Positions 17,844-27,598 are shown, numbered from the stretch's first letter. The stretch is DNA of 64,000 bases from an uncultured Clostridia bacterium (GCA_944384265.1 CALWSR010000010.1:1-64000); one strand, 5' to 3'. Translations and numbers: made by a program. The notes: generated by a model not told the origin, from the sequence alone.

Positions 17844-18611
17844 TTATGGTATTGATTTTTTCTTTTTTGGAATATCAAAGGCATGGGCTTTGCCAAATTT
17901 ATATGCCTTTTTAATGAGTGCTTTTTCTTCTAGTGTCAATTCCCTGTTTAATGTTTTTTCAAAATATTCTACTAACCCCTTTACATGAAAACGGGTTGTT
18001 TTTTTATTTTTATGCAGCAGCTCTGCAATTTGGCATATTTCAGGTTTGTTTTCTTTTTGGTGTACAATCTGAAATATTTTTGCTGTGTATAAAGCATCAT
18101 ACAATGCATCATGAAAAGGTTCTTCTGCCTTTATGTGCAGCTCTGTTACTGCATTTTTTAATCCAATGGATTTTCCTGATTCATATTTTAAATAGGATGA
18201 GGCAAGCTTTTGCACATTGATAAATCTATTACAAATTTTTGTAGTATCTAAATGATAAAATAATATATTTTTAAAAAGAGATTTGATGTCATCACTTCCC
18301 CATGTGCAAAGAAGCGTTTCTTGATTGCCTATAAAATGGATAAGTGCTTTATAGGCCTCTTCAAATGTAGGACAATCTTTTAATTGGTCATAGGTTAGAT
18401 TTGTAATTTTTTCCACATAGGGATGGATTCTTGGATAAATAACCGGTTTAATCAAAAAATTAAATTGCTCTAAAATGGAAAAATTTTCATCTAATTTTAC
18501 AGCACCAATTTGTATGATTTCAAAAGGGCAGTCCGGATGTACTGTTGTTTGAAAACCTGTTTTAAAAGCAAAGGATTGATTAAATTCCAAATCTAACACA
18601 ATATAATTCAT
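17844..18611 (-). CDS. DEDDh 3'-5' exonuclease (RNase T / KapD-like)
   Basis: A 255-residue exonuclease with AAAGGAG before the ATG. DEDDh motifs: D7 and E9 in VLDLEF, a middle Asp region near CTWGSDDIKSLF (about 103-114), and FHDALYDA with the catalytic His and last Asp (about 175-182). The C-terminal 60 residues form a basic helical tail. The family trims RNA or DNA 3' ends (RNase T, ERI-1, KapD). No polymerase domain is fused. It is a single-gene unit; the substrate is unknown. Confidence 0.85.
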   Translation of the reverse strand: MNYIVLDLEFNQSFAFKTGFQTTVHPDCPFEIIQIGAVKLDENFSILEQFNFLIKPVIYPRIHPYVEKITNLTYDQLKDCPTFEEAYKALIHFIGNQETLLCTWGSDDIKSLFKNILFYHLDTTKICNRFINVQKLASSYLKYESGKSIGLKNAVTELHIKAEEPFHDALYDALYTAKIFQIVHQKENKPEICQIAELLHKNKKTTRFHVKGLVEYFEKTLNRELTLEEKALIKKAYKFGKAHAFDIPKKKKSIP

Positions 18612-18743
18612 GACAAATAGCTCCTTTAACTGTAATTATTTTTAGTATACCATTTTTCTAAAATAGATACAACTTGAAATGGTATTGAATAAATAAAAAT
18701 TGCATGATAGAATAATATAGAAATAGTATAAGGGGGGTTTTTT

Positions 18744-18998
18744 TTGAAGGAATACTTTACACCGGAGCAAATACAACAGCAATTAAATAAAATATATATT
18801 GAAGAAGATGATTTGTGGCTGGAAGGAGAATTTGTAGAAGGCCAAGAAAAGCATTATGTTATAACAGGGACTGCCATTATTGACGGAGAGCGTTATCATG
18901 AATTTGAAATAGAGTTTGAGCTAGTAGATTTACCAAAACAAGAAGTACTTTCTGAAATCATGAATATAGATTGGGATTGGTATGATTATCTATGTTAA
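18744..18998 (+). CDS. Small acidic conserved-type protein of unknown function
   Basis: An 84-residue protein with a TTG start preceded by an AAGGGGGG ribosome site. Very acidic, Trp/Tyr-rich, ending IDWDWYDYLC, with no TM segment or signal. I do not recognise the family. It lies 19 bases before the carbonic anhydrase start and is probably cotranscribed with it. Translation looks real, because the ribosome site is strong and the frame ends just before the next ribosome site. Confidence 0.65.
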   Translation: MKEYFTPEQIQQQLNKIYIEEDDLWLEGEFVEGQEKHYVITGTAIIDGERYHEFEIEFELVDLPKQEVLSEIMNIDWDWYDYLC

Positions 18999-19017
18999 TA
19001 ATAAAGGGGGATTTCAA

Positions 19018-19569
19018 ATGAAGGATAATTTAAAAAAAATGTTGGAGTATAACCGTATTTTTGTGGAACATGGAATGTATCAAAGATATGAAACAACAAA
19101 ATATCCTGACAAAAAAATTGCCATACTCTCTTGTATGGATACTAGACTTACTGAATTGCTGCCTGCCGCTCTTGGGCTGAAAAATGGAGATGTAAAATTG
19201 ATAAAAAATGCTGGTGCCAGAATTATGGAGCCTTATGACAGTGCTATGTTTAGTTTGATTGTGGCAATATATGAATTGGATGTTGACACCATTATGGTAG
19301 TAGGCCATGATGAATGCGGCGGACAGCATTTAAATGGCAAAGAAATGGTTGAAAAAATGATTTCTCATGGTATTTCAGAGCAAACCATAGAAGAGGTTAA
19401 TCATAACCACAAAAATATAGAGCAATGGCTGACAGGCTTTTGTGATTTGGAAAAATCTGTACTTTCCACAGTAAAAATGATTCAAAACCACCCTTTAGTA
19501 CATAAAAATGTAGAGGTATATGGCTTTGCTATGCATCCAAAAACAGGTGCATTAAGAGTCATTGAATAA
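19018..19569 (+). CDS. Beta-class carbonic anhydrase
   Basis: A 183-residue protein; start at 19018 with AAAGGGGGA 6 bases upstream. The zinc and catalytic residues of the beta class are present: C39-x-D41-x-R43 (CMDTR) and H98-x-x-C101 (HDEC). It interconverts CO2 and bicarbonate in the cytoplasm, useful for carboxylations such as the carbamoyl phosphate feeding the pyr pathway. Length fits the short prokaryotic beta-CA form. It ends in a strong terminator and is probably the second gene of a two-gene unit. Confidence 0.92.
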   Translation: MKDNLKKMLEYNRIFVEHGMYQRYETTKYPDKKIAILSCMDTRLTELLPAALGLKNGDVKLIKNAGARIMEPYDSAMFSLIVAIYELDVDTIMVVGHDECGGQHLNGKEMVEKMISHGISEQTIEEVNHNHKNIEQWLTGFCDLEKSVLSTVKMIQNHPLVHKNVEVYGFAMHPKTGALRVIE

Positions 19570-19580
19570 TATTTCAAATA

Positions 19581-19609
19581 AAAAAGAATCTATATAGATT
19601 CTTTTTTAT
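19581..19609 (+). terminator. Intrinsic terminator after the carbonic anhydrase gene
   Basis: Continuous palindrome AAAAAGAATCTA / TATAGATTCTTTTT with a T-run. Confidence 0.88.
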
Positions 19610-19685
19610 TTTTGTGAAAAAATAGTTTATGTTGCTGTAAAAAAGTACTATAATAAAAATGTCAATATGTTAAAATTATGGAGAA

Positions 19686-22600
19686 ATGGGTGTTTTTATG
19701 CAAAAAAAAGCGATACAGGAAATCTATCGAAATTTAAACGAAAAATTGACAGACCGCCGTTTTTTAAGAAAAATGAATACCACTAAAAAAGCCATGCAGT
19801 TTTTGTTGAAACATGAGGATTGGAAGGCACATATCAAATTTGTGATACAATCAAATGATATAAGCTGTAAGGATGTATTATCTGTTTGTTCTGGTACAAT
19901 GGGATATCTTGCAGCAAAAAAACCGCCCCAAGGATGGCTGGAATATATATACAGCTATATTAGAAAGGGACTATTTCATGACAGTGTAAGTATCAAAATA
20001 GAGCCGATATATGAAAGGGCTGTTTTGTTTTATTTGGAAGTGCTTGGCGTTTTCTTTTTTTATGAAAAAAATGCCACACCATTTCAAAGAACAAGAGATT
20101 TTGATTTTGCTAAAGAAGAAGAAATTGCACACAGCCATTATGCCCAAGAATACAGAAGGTTTCGCAGTTGTATCAAAAACCAATATTTTTATGAGTTGAT
20201 GCGTATCGGAAAAGAATTGATGCCTTTTGATTCTCTTGCCCATATTGCCGGAGTGCATTATATTGCCATGCACATAGCCAGACAGCTTGTCAAGGCAGGT
20301 ATCCCCATTGATTTGGGATTGATTTCCGGTGCAGCAGCAGGGCATGATATTGGAAAATATGGCTGCAAGGAAGAAGAAGTAAAAAGAATTCCTTATCTAC
20401 ACTATTACTATACAGATTTGTGGTGCAAAATGAATCTTTTGCCTTCTATCGGACATATTGCAGCAAACCATTCCACATGGGATTTAGAGTTAGAAAATTT
20501 ACCCATAGAGTCTCTTGTTTTAATTTATTCTGATTTTAGAGTAAAAACAAAATGCTGGGAAAAGGGCAAAGAGGTGATGGGATTTTTTAGTCTGGAGGAT
20601 TCCTTTCAAGTAATATTGGATAAATTAGATAATGTGGATGCTGCAAAAGAAAATAGATATCGTCATGTTTATGCAAAGCTAAAGGATTTTGAAGATTATA
20701 TGATTAGTCTTGGTGTAAATGTAGATTTTCAGACAGACCAATTGACGCCAAAACCAAAAAAAGATAAAGCCATTTTAAATATGACAGAAACAGTGCAGGC
20801 ATTAAAATATATGGCCATAGAACATAATATTTTGTTGATGCACAGATTAAGCCATGAAATATCGTTTGGAAATATTTTAGAAACCGCAAGAAGTTCAAAA
20901 AACTGGAAAAACAGCAGAGCTTATTTAAACATTTTTGAAGAATATTTTACATATATGACACAAAAACAAAAGGCCATGACGCTTTCATTTTTGTATGAGC
21001 TTTTAATGCACAGAGAAGGGGATATCCGAAGACAGGCAGCGGATTTGATGGGTAATATCATCATCAATTATGATGAAGATTATAGAAAAGAAATTCCAAA
21101 GGATGCAACCATATCATTAGGAGAATATACCAGTCAACAGCTGTGGCAGCACTATTTGGAAATGATTATAGAGCCAGACCATAAAGTGACTGACAGACAT
21201 AAAAGATGGATTGGATATACATTAAAAATACTCATTGGTTCTGTGCTAAGCAGATGTCCTAAGGGCAAACGAGGTAAATATTTAGGGGATTTATTAAAAT
21301 TTTATGAAAATACAAACAGAGAAGAAGCCACCATGTTCATCATGCTGGACTCTCTTTTGTTAGTTCCTTTGGAATTGCTTCGAGAGGAAGAAATGCATAC
21401 ACTGCTTCGATTTTCAAAAGAGGCAGTCAAAACAAGCTCCGTAGAAGTGTGGGCAGCTGTGTTATGCTTTATGAAATATATTACAGAACAAATTCCAAAA
21501 AGACAGGATATCGCAAAGCAAATGCAACAAATGATAGAAGAGATACCAAAAGAAAATAATTTTACACTGCAATTTTTAATTTATAAAACAGCAAAAAACT
21601 GGAAGCTTCAAAATTGTTTTAAATATTGTGATTTAAAAACAATATATGAAGACAGAGCTGTCATTTCAGAAATATTTTTAGAAAATACAAAGGTGGCAAC
21701 TCCTTGGATTATCAAATCTGTTAATATTGAACTGCTTTTAGACAGAGTAAAATATGACAACAAAATATCTGTACTGCAAATTGCAACACACTTTTCTAAT
21801 ATTGTAAAGGTCAGCGAAAGAGTGACAGTACGTCACAGTGCAGGCAATGCCATTGTCAGCATTGCACCTCTTTTGACATTGGCACAACGAAATGAAATTG
21901 CCATTGAATTGACAAAAGGATTGGAAATAGGAGAATATGAATTTTCAAAATATATCCCTCAATATTTAGGAGAATTTGCCCTTTATCTCCATCCTGATGA
22001 ATTGGATGAATTTATAGGGGATTTGAAAAGACTTTTAATTAGCACAAATGCCAGAGTGGTATGTGTTACATTAGACACATTGGGCATCATATTACAGCAT
22101 TATGGTGTTTATCAAAACCGTTTTCAAGAAAGCAGCAAAACCTATTTGGAACGCAAAAAAGTAATGCTTGGAATGCTATTGGGAGGATTGGCAAATTATA
22201 ATGAAACGGTAAATCAAGAGTCTATGCTTATCATTGGACAATCTCTTTTTGGAAGCCAAATGCTTTCTTTAAAAGAAAAAAGAGAAATTTTTCATATGAT
22301 GGGCAAAAAGATTACAACATTGCTGGAAAATAAAGAAACCTCCGAATTATCCTTTTTTTATAATGCAGCCTCTTTAAATTATATTTATCGTTTTATAGGG
22401 GATTATCTTTTTTCATATAAAGCATTTGACTTTGCAGAGCCGGATAAAGTTGCCTTTTTTCCCGGCACATTTGACCCCTTTTCATTGGGGCACAAAGAAA
22501 TTGCAAAAGAAATCAGAGACATGGGATTTATTGTATATCTGGCATTAGACGAATTTTCATGGTCAAAAAAAACACAGCCTCATATGATACGCCGTGAGAT

Positions 22601-24557
22601 TGTAACAATGTCTATTGCAAATGAAGAAAACATATATCTTTTTCCGAATGATATTCCTGTTAACATTGCAAACCCTGAGGATTTAAAAGGCTTGAAGGAA
22701 TTATTTTATGGAAAAGAAGTGTATATGGTTGCAGGAAGCGATGTGGTACAAAATGCCTCTTCCTACAAGGTGCCTTCTGTGGAGCATTCTATACAAACAT
22801 TTAACCACATCTTATTTTTGAGAGAGAGCCAAAGGCATAAAAAGGAGGGAGAAGATGACCATTTGGAAGGTAAAATTTCAGGAAGTGTATTAAAATTAAA
22901 ATTACCTGTCCATTTAGAGGATATCAGCTCTACTCGAATACGAGAAAATATAGACGACAACAGAGATATTTCCAATTTGATTGACCCAATTGCACAAAAT
23001 TATATCTATGAAAACAGCCTGTATTTGAGAGAAGCACAGTATAAGCAAATTCTGATTGCCAAAACAATACAAACACAGCTGTTAAAGCAGTTAAATACAT
23101 CATTGCAAAATGAATTGATTTCATTTTCTCATAAGCATGAAAATCAGGAGCAAATTCGTTTTGCCATGAACAGAAAAGAGGCCTCCTTTACCATTTTGAG
23201 AGATGGGGAACAAAATGGGGCAATCGTTGGGGTATCTATATTTTGTTCCTTATCAACATTAAAGCTGTATCAAGAATTTAAAAGTACAGAAATTGCAAAT
23301 ATCATTCGTGAAAATACATCCGGAAAAATACTGCTTGTAACAGGCCTATATGTTTCTAAAAATACAAGTATCAGAAATCCGGAGCAGCTTTTGTTGACAG
23401 AAACATTGGCAAGTGCATTGGCAGAAGACTATACCTATTGTGTTTTCAGTCCGGAAATGAAAATCAATAATAAAAAAATAGATACTGTACTGCAACAGCA
23501 GGGATTTTTTAAATTGCAGGAAAGCTCGGCCGAAAGACCTGTTTGGGTAGTGGATATGAAAAATCCCATTGCTTTTATAAAAAATATGGAAACTGTCATC
23601 AAAGAACCCTTTAACAGAAATGAAAGAGTACTGGATATATTAGACAAAACCCATTATAAATTACAAAAGGCTATGACAAAATTATATCCGGGCAACTTAG
23701 TGCTTTCTTTTCATTCCAGTATTATGCACCATCGCTTGGTAGAGCTGATTACAAAAGCAAATGGTGTGCCAAGCGAGCCTTTGGCTGTAAGAAAGCTTGG
23801 TCCGGCCATGTGTGTACCTTTTGGCAAAATTTTAAGAGGCATGGTGATTCCAAATACAGTAACAAAAGTGCTGCATACAGAAAAAACATATGAATCTGAA
23901 TTAAAAAATTTTAAGATTACAGAATATCCAAATTATGCTCCTTTAAAAAATCAAACCAAAACCATTAAGTCTTTTCATAGACCTGTTATATTGGTAGATG
24001 ATTTACTTCATAAGGGATATCGTATCAAAGAATTAGACCCTCTTTTTAAATCAGAAGGTATTGAAATTGAAAGAATCATTGTAGGAATTCTTTCCGGAAG
24101 AGGAAAGGATTTGATGGATATTCAAAACAGGAACGTAGAGAGCTTATATTTTATTCCTTCTTTACGCTCTTGGTTTGTAGAATCAAGTATTTATCCCTTT
24201 ATTGGAGGAGATACTGTGGAAAGAAAGGATAAGCTCAAGGCAAACCTATTAAATTCCATTAATTTAATTCTTCCCTATGTTATGCCTGCCTTTTTAAAGG
24301 GGGCTTCAAAAGAAGCAATCTATCATCTATCTATGGTAAGCCTTGAAAATGCGGAGGAAATTATGCAGGTGCTGGAAGAAGAATATCAAAAAGAATATGA
24401 AAGAAATTTGACATTAAATCGCCTGGCAGAAGTTATCATTCGTCCCAGCTGTCCGGATAAGGGAGGATGCCTAAGCTATGATTATCATTTAGCTCCTTCT
24501 GTATATATTGCAAATGATATAGAAAAGCTGGTACGTTTAAGAGGGTTAATAGAATAA
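19686..24557 (+). CDS. 1,623-residue HD / NadD-like / GNAT-like / PRTase-like multidomain protein
   Basis: Largest gene of the window; a second ATG at 19698 is an equally possible start. Residues about 180-300 form an HD phosphohydrolase (SLAHIAGVH, AGHDIGKYG near 218, AANHSTWDLE). About 390-900 is helical and HEAT-like with no catalytic motif I recognise. About 920-1110 is an adenylyltransferase-like domain: FFPGTFDPFSLGH (TxGH class), GSDVV, and ISSTRIRENI, the ISSTxIR motif of NadD/CoaD enzymes. About 1120-1290 resembles a degenerate GNAT fold. About 1300-1600 is phosphoribosyltransferase-like with PRPP motif RPVILVDDLLHKGYR (about 1433). HD plus NadD recalls the nadD-yqeK pairing. It leads a three-gene operon; function unproven. 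Confidence 0.8.
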   Translation: MGVFMQKKAIQEIYRNLNEKLTDRRFLRKMNTTKKAMQFLLKHEDWKAHIKFVIQSNDISCKDVLSVCSGTMGYLAAKKPPQGWLEYIYSYIRKGLFHDSVSIKIEPIYERAVLFYLEVLGVFFFYEKNATPFQRTRDFDFAKEEEIAHSHYAQEYRRFRSCIKNQYFYELMRIGKELMPFDSLAHIAGVHYIAMHIARQLVKAGIPIDLGLISGAAAGHDIGKYGCKEEEVKRIPYLHYYYTDLWCKMNLLPSIGHIAANHSTWDLELENLPIESLVLIYSDFRVKTKCWEKGKEVMGFFSLEDSFQVILDKLDNVDAAKENRYRHVYAKLKDFEDYMISLGVNVDFQTDQLTPKPKKDKAILNMTETVQALKYMAIEHNILLMHRLSHEISFGNILETARSSKNWKNSRAYLNIFEEYFTYMTQKQKAMTLSFLYELLMHREGDIRRQAADLMGNIIINYDEDYRKEIPKDATISLGEYTSQQLWQHYLEMIIEPDHKVTDRHKRWIGYTLKILIGSVLSRCPKGKRGKYLGDLLKFYENTNREEATMFIMLDSLLLVPLELLREEEMHTLLRFSKEAVKTSSVEVWAAVLCFMKYITEQIPKRQDIAKQMQQMIEEIPKENNFTLQFLIYKTAKNWKLQNCFKYCDLKTIYEDRAVISEIFLENTKVATPWIIKSVNIELLLDRVKYDNKISVLQIATHFSNIVKVSERVTVRHSAGNAIVSIAPLLTLAQRNEIAIELTKGLEIGEYEFSKYIPQYLGEFALYLHPDELDEFIGDLKRLLISTNARVVCVTLDTLGIILQHYGVYQNRFQESSKTYLERKKVMLGMLLGGLANYNETVNQESMLIIGQSLFGSQMLSLKEKREIFHMMGKKITTLLENKETSELSFFYNAASLNYIYRFIGDYLFSYKAFDFAEPDKVAFFPGTFDPFSLGHKEIAKEIRDMGFIVYLALDEFSWSKKTQPHMIRREIVTMSIANEENIYLFPNDIPVNIANPEDLKGLKELFYGKEVYMVAGSDVVQNASSYKVPSVEHSIQTFNHILFLRESQRHKKEGEDDHLEGKISGSVLKLKLPVHLEDISSTRIRENIDDNRDISNLIDPIAQNYIYENSLYLREAQYKQILIAKTIQTQLLKQLNTSLQNELISFSHKHENQEQIRFAMNRKEASFTILRDGEQNGAIVGVSIFCSLSTLKLYQEFKSTEIANIIRENTSGKILLVTGLYVSKNTSIRNPEQLLLTETLASALAEDYTYCVFSPEMKINNKKIDTVLQQQGFFKLQESSAERPVWVVDMKNPIAFIKNMETVIKEPFNRNERVLDILDKTHYKLQKAMTKLYPGNLVLSFHSSIMHHRLVELITKANGVPSEPLAVRKLGPAMCVPFGKILRGMVIPNTVTKVLHTEKTYESELKNFKITEYPNYAPLKNQTKTIKSFHRPVILVDDLLHKGYRIKELDPLFKSEGIEIERIIVGILSGRGKDLMDIQNRNVESLYFIPSLRSWFVESSIYPFIGGDTVERKDKLKANLLNSINLILPYVMPAFLKGASKEAIYHLSMVSLENAEEIMQVLEEEYQKEYERNLTLNRLAEVIIRPSCPDKGGCLSYDYHLAPSVYIANDIEKLVRLRGLIE

Positions 24558-24581
24558 TAAAAAAAGAGAGGGTTATATTTT

Positions 24582-25775
24582 ATGCAATGGTTTGAAGGAA
24601 AAAATGGTATTGTTGTTTCTGTACAAAGAGATGTAAAAAAAGCAAAGGGACGTTTTTTGGCAACCCATCCGGCTATGCTTTTACAGCCGGAGGGGACTGA
24701 TTGGTTAAATACCAATTTATTAAAATCAGAAGCGGAAGCATTGCCTAAAAGAATACAAAAAGCATTTGAAAAAAAAGAAACCGTTACCTGTATTAACACC
24801 GCTTATGGAACAATAGAACAATGGAAGCAAAGAGAACTGGAAATTGTTAAAAATTTTTCAAAAAAGAAAAGAGTTCATTTATTGGCATTGGGAGATGTAG
24901 GCAGTACCATTTTAATTGGATTAAAATTATTGGGAGGAAATTGTATTGATGAAATTGGTATTTATGACATCAATGCAGCTGTCTGCAAAAGATGGGAATG
25001 TGAATTAAACCAAACTGCATTTCCTTGGGAATATGACAAACTCCCGGAAGTAAAAATTGTTTCAGAAGAAAACTTATTTAATTGTGATGTATTTATATTT
25101 TGTGCCTCTAAAGGCATTCCCCCTGTTGGAGCAAATGTCAATGATGTTCGTATGGCACAGTTTGAGGCAAACAAATCTATTATAGAAATATTTGCCAAAA
25201 AAGCAAGGCAAAATCATTTTTCCGGTTTATTTGCCGTGGTTTCTGACCCTGTGGACCCTCTTTGCAAGGCTGCTTTTTTAAAAAGCAATCAAAATGATAA
25301 TAATGAATTTGATGCAAAAGGGCTTTTGCCAGAACAAATACAAGGCTATGGATTGGGTGTGATGAATGCAAGGGCAGCCTATTTTGCCAAAAAAGAAAAA
25401 AGGTTTGATTCCTTTTTGACAGAGGGCAGAGCCTATGGACCCCATGGACAGGATTTAGTGATTGCAAACAGTATTATAAATTATGATGATACTATTTCAA
25501 GAGAATTGACAAAACGAACCGTAGAAGCCAATTTAAAAACAAGAGAGCTTGGTTTTAAGCCATATATTGCTCCTGCACTTTCTTCTGCCGCCATATCCAT
25601 TTTATTAACATTGGAAGGGAAATGGCATTATAGCTCCAACTTTTTGGGCGGTATTTACATGGGCTGTAAAAACAGAACCACAAAAGCCGGTTTAGAAATA
25701 GAAAGTCTTCCTTTGGATGAATCATTATATGGTCGTATTCAAAAAGCATTTCAAAATTTGGAGGAGATACTATGA
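24582..25775 (+). CDS. Lactate/malate dehydrogenase-superfamily protein with N-terminal extension
   Basis: A 397-residue protein starting 24 bases after the giant gene. The first 95 residues are an extension of unknown fold. A Rossmann domain follows (LLALGDVGSTILIGLKLLG, Asp in IGIYDIN favouring NAD). Further LDH/MDH hallmarks are VVSDPVDPL, GLGVMNARAAYF (substrate Arg) and the catalytic-His motif in YGPHGQD. The usual LDH specificity loop is not recognisable, so the substrate may be another hydroxy acid. It overlaps the next gene by 4 bases. Gene context suggests a shared pathway with the NadD/PRTase protein rather than fermentation. Confidence 0.78.
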   Translation: MQWFEGKNGIVVSVQRDVKKAKGRFLATHPAMLLQPEGTDWLNTNLLKSEAEALPKRIQKAFEKKETVTCINTAYGTIEQWKQRELEIVKNFSKKKRVHLLALGDVGSTILIGLKLLGGNCIDEIGIYDINAAVCKRWECELNQTAFPWEYDKLPEVKIVSEENLFNCDVFIFCASKGIPPVGANVNDVRMAQFEANKSIIEIFAKKARQNHFSGLFAVVSDPVDPLCKAAFLKSNQNDNNEFDAKGLLPEQIQGYGLGVMNARAAYFAKKEKRFDSFLTEGRAYGPHGQDLVIANSIINYDDTISRELTKRTVEANLKTRELGFKPYIAPALSSAAISILLTLEGKWHYSSNFLGGIYMGCKNRTTKAGLEIESLPLDESLYGRIQKAFQNLEEIL

Positions 25776-26836
25776 ATAAAGAACTGATTCTGGTACAGCC
25801 TTATTGTGAGGACAAACAAAAGACAAAGAGGTTGGAGCAGGTTTTGGCGACGGCTTTGGAGGGTATTTCCTATAAAAAAATTATAGAAGAAAGGGAATTA
25901 AAAAATTTACAGCACAAAAAAATTCTTTTTGCAATTTCTCAAGGTGTTTCCGGCATCAATCTGGAATATTTTCGCTTTTTAAAAAAAATAAGAATGGACA
26001 GAAATTTATTGCATGGTTGTGTAGCAGGTATCATTGTAGATGGTGAAAGTGAACTGTTTACAAAATCTATTGCAAGAGAGTTTGCTTTTACTGCCAATAT
26101 GGCAGGCTGTACCTTTCCCGGCAGGCCTCTTGTAGAAGCAACTGCCTCTTTGCAGAACTTTAATATACAGGCAAAAAATTTTGATACAGACAATATGGGA
26201 GCTTATGAAAAATCTGCTAAAATATTGACAGAGCAAATATTAGATTTTAAACCTATCAAAAAAAAACAGCCAAATATATTAGTATTGCATACCAGTAATT
26301 TTAAAACCTCCAATACAATGCAGCTTTGGAATATGGTAAAATCACATTTAAAAAATTGCAATATCAAAGAAATCTCATTACGAAACGGCTCTATACAGGA
26401 CTGCGGCGGCTGTCCCTATACAATGTGTATGCATTTTAGCAAAAGCTCTAATTGTTATTATGGAGGTGTGATTGTCAATGAGGTCTATCCGGCCATATTA
26501 GACTGTGATGCATTGGTATTGCTTTGTCCCAATTACAATGATGCTGTCAGTGCTAATTTATGTGCTTTTATCAATCGTCTGACAGCACTGTTTCGCAAAA
26601 CAAGGTTTTATGAAAAATATATTTTTGCTGTCATTGTTTCCGGATACAGCGGGGGAGATTTGGTGGCAGAGCAGCTCATCAGTGCTTTAAATATGAATAA
26701 AACATTTATATTGCCTGCTCGCTTTGCCATGCTGGAAACAGCAAATGACCCAAACAGCATACACAAAATCACAGATATTGCACAAAAAGCACAAATATTT
26801 GCAAACCACATTTCTCAAACCATACAACAAAAATAA
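25772..26836 (+). CDS. Flavodoxin-fold (FMN reductase-like) protein with Cys cluster
   Basis: A 354-residue protein starting in an ATGA overlap. The N-terminal 160 residues form an alpha/beta domain I do not recognise. About 168-330 resembles NAD(P)H-dependent FMN reductase / iron-sulfur flavoprotein folds (ILVLHTSNFKTSNT as phosphate loop, DALVLLCPNYNDAVSANL). A cysteine group DCGGCPYTMC with a further Cys nine residues on could hold an iron-sulfur cluster, but its spacing differs from the Isf CX2CX2C type. Probably a redox partner in the cluster. No electron acceptor is evident. Confidence 0.75.
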   Translation: MNKELILVQPYCEDKQKTKRLEQVLATALEGISYKKIIEERELKNLQHKKILFAISQGVSGINLEYFRFLKKIRMDRNLLHGCVAGIIVDGESELFTKSIAREFAFTANMAGCTFPGRPLVEATASLQNFNIQAKNFDTDNMGAYEKSAKILTEQILDFKPIKKKQPNILVLHTSNFKTSNTMQLWNMVKSHLKNCNIKEISLRNGSIQDCGGCPYTMCMHFSKSSNCYYGGVIVNEVYPAILDCDALVLLCPNYNDAVSANLCAFINRLTALFRKTRFYEKYIFAVIVSGYSGGDLVAEQLISALNMNKTFILPARFAMLETANDPNSIHKITDIAQKAQIFANHISQTIQQK

Positions 26837-26901
26837 AACCTATTGTAATTATCAAAAATAAGGAGTATAATAAACGACAAAAATTGACAAAGGAGAATGC
26901 T

Positions 26902-27594
26902 ATGAAAGGAACATTATATGGTGTAGGAATTGGTTCTGGAAATCCTGAGCTTTTGACATATCAGGCAGTAAAGTGCATCAAAAGCTGTGATGTGATTGCC
27001 ATACCCAATAGCGGAAGAGGCGCTTCTGTGGCCTATGATATTGTAATACAGGCTTTACCAGAGCTGTCAGAAAAGCAAATGCTTCAAATTGATATGCCCA
27101 TGACAAAAGAAAAGGAAATACTAAAAAGGTGTCATGAAAATGGGGGAAATCTTCTTCTGCAATATTTAAAACAAGGGGATGTGGCTTTTTTAACATTGGG
27201 AGACCCTTCTATTTATGCAACTTATATGTATTTACATGATTTTGTATTAAAAAAAGGTGGACAAGCACATATGATTTGTGGTATTCCCTCTTTTTGCTCA
27301 GTTGCTTCTGCATTAAATATCAGTTTGGCAAAGGGAGATGAGATGCTTCATATTATACCTGCTTCTTATCCTATGGAACACGCTTTATCTTTGCCTGGTA
27401 CAAAAATATTGATGAAAGCAGGAAAATCCTTTTCAAAAATAAAAAAAATGCTTTTGATACAAAGGGAATCTATTGATTGCTATATGGTGGAAAACTGTGG
27501 CATGAAAACAGAAAAAAAATACTTTTCACCAGAAGAAATGCCGGAAGAAGCAGGATATTTTACTACCATTGTTGTAAAAGAGAAAAGGAACTGA
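26902..27594 (+). CDS. cbiL: Precorrin-2 / cobalt-factor II C20-methyltransferase
   Basis: A 230-residue SAM-dependent tetrapyrrole methylase; start at 26902 with AAAGGAG 6 bases upstream. Signature features: N-terminal GTLYGVGIGSGNPELLT, AIPNS, LTLGDPSIYATYMYL, and GIPSFCSVASALN. It adds the C20 methyl group in cobalamin synthesis. No other cob/cbi gene is in the window, so it is either split off from the main cluster or works on a related tetrapyrrole. It abuts the osmoprotectant permease gene (4-base gap). Confidence 0.83.
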   Translation: MKGTLYGVGIGSGNPELLTYQAVKCIKSCDVIAIPNSGRGASVAYDIVIQALPELSEKQMLQIDMPMTKEKEILKRCHENGGNLLLQYLKQGDVAFLTLGDPSIYATYMYLHDFVLKKGGQAHMICGIPSFCSVASALNISLAKGDEMLHIIPASYPMEHALSLPGTKILMKAGKSFSKIKKMLLIQRESIDCYMVENCGMKTEKKYFSPEEMPEEAGYFTTIVVKEKRN

Positions 27595-27598
27595 CAAT

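Noticed and set aside
20011-20345. Open frames on both strands inside the giant gene
   Set aside because: They are shadows of the 1,623-residue frame, with no ribosome sites and no recognisable similarity.
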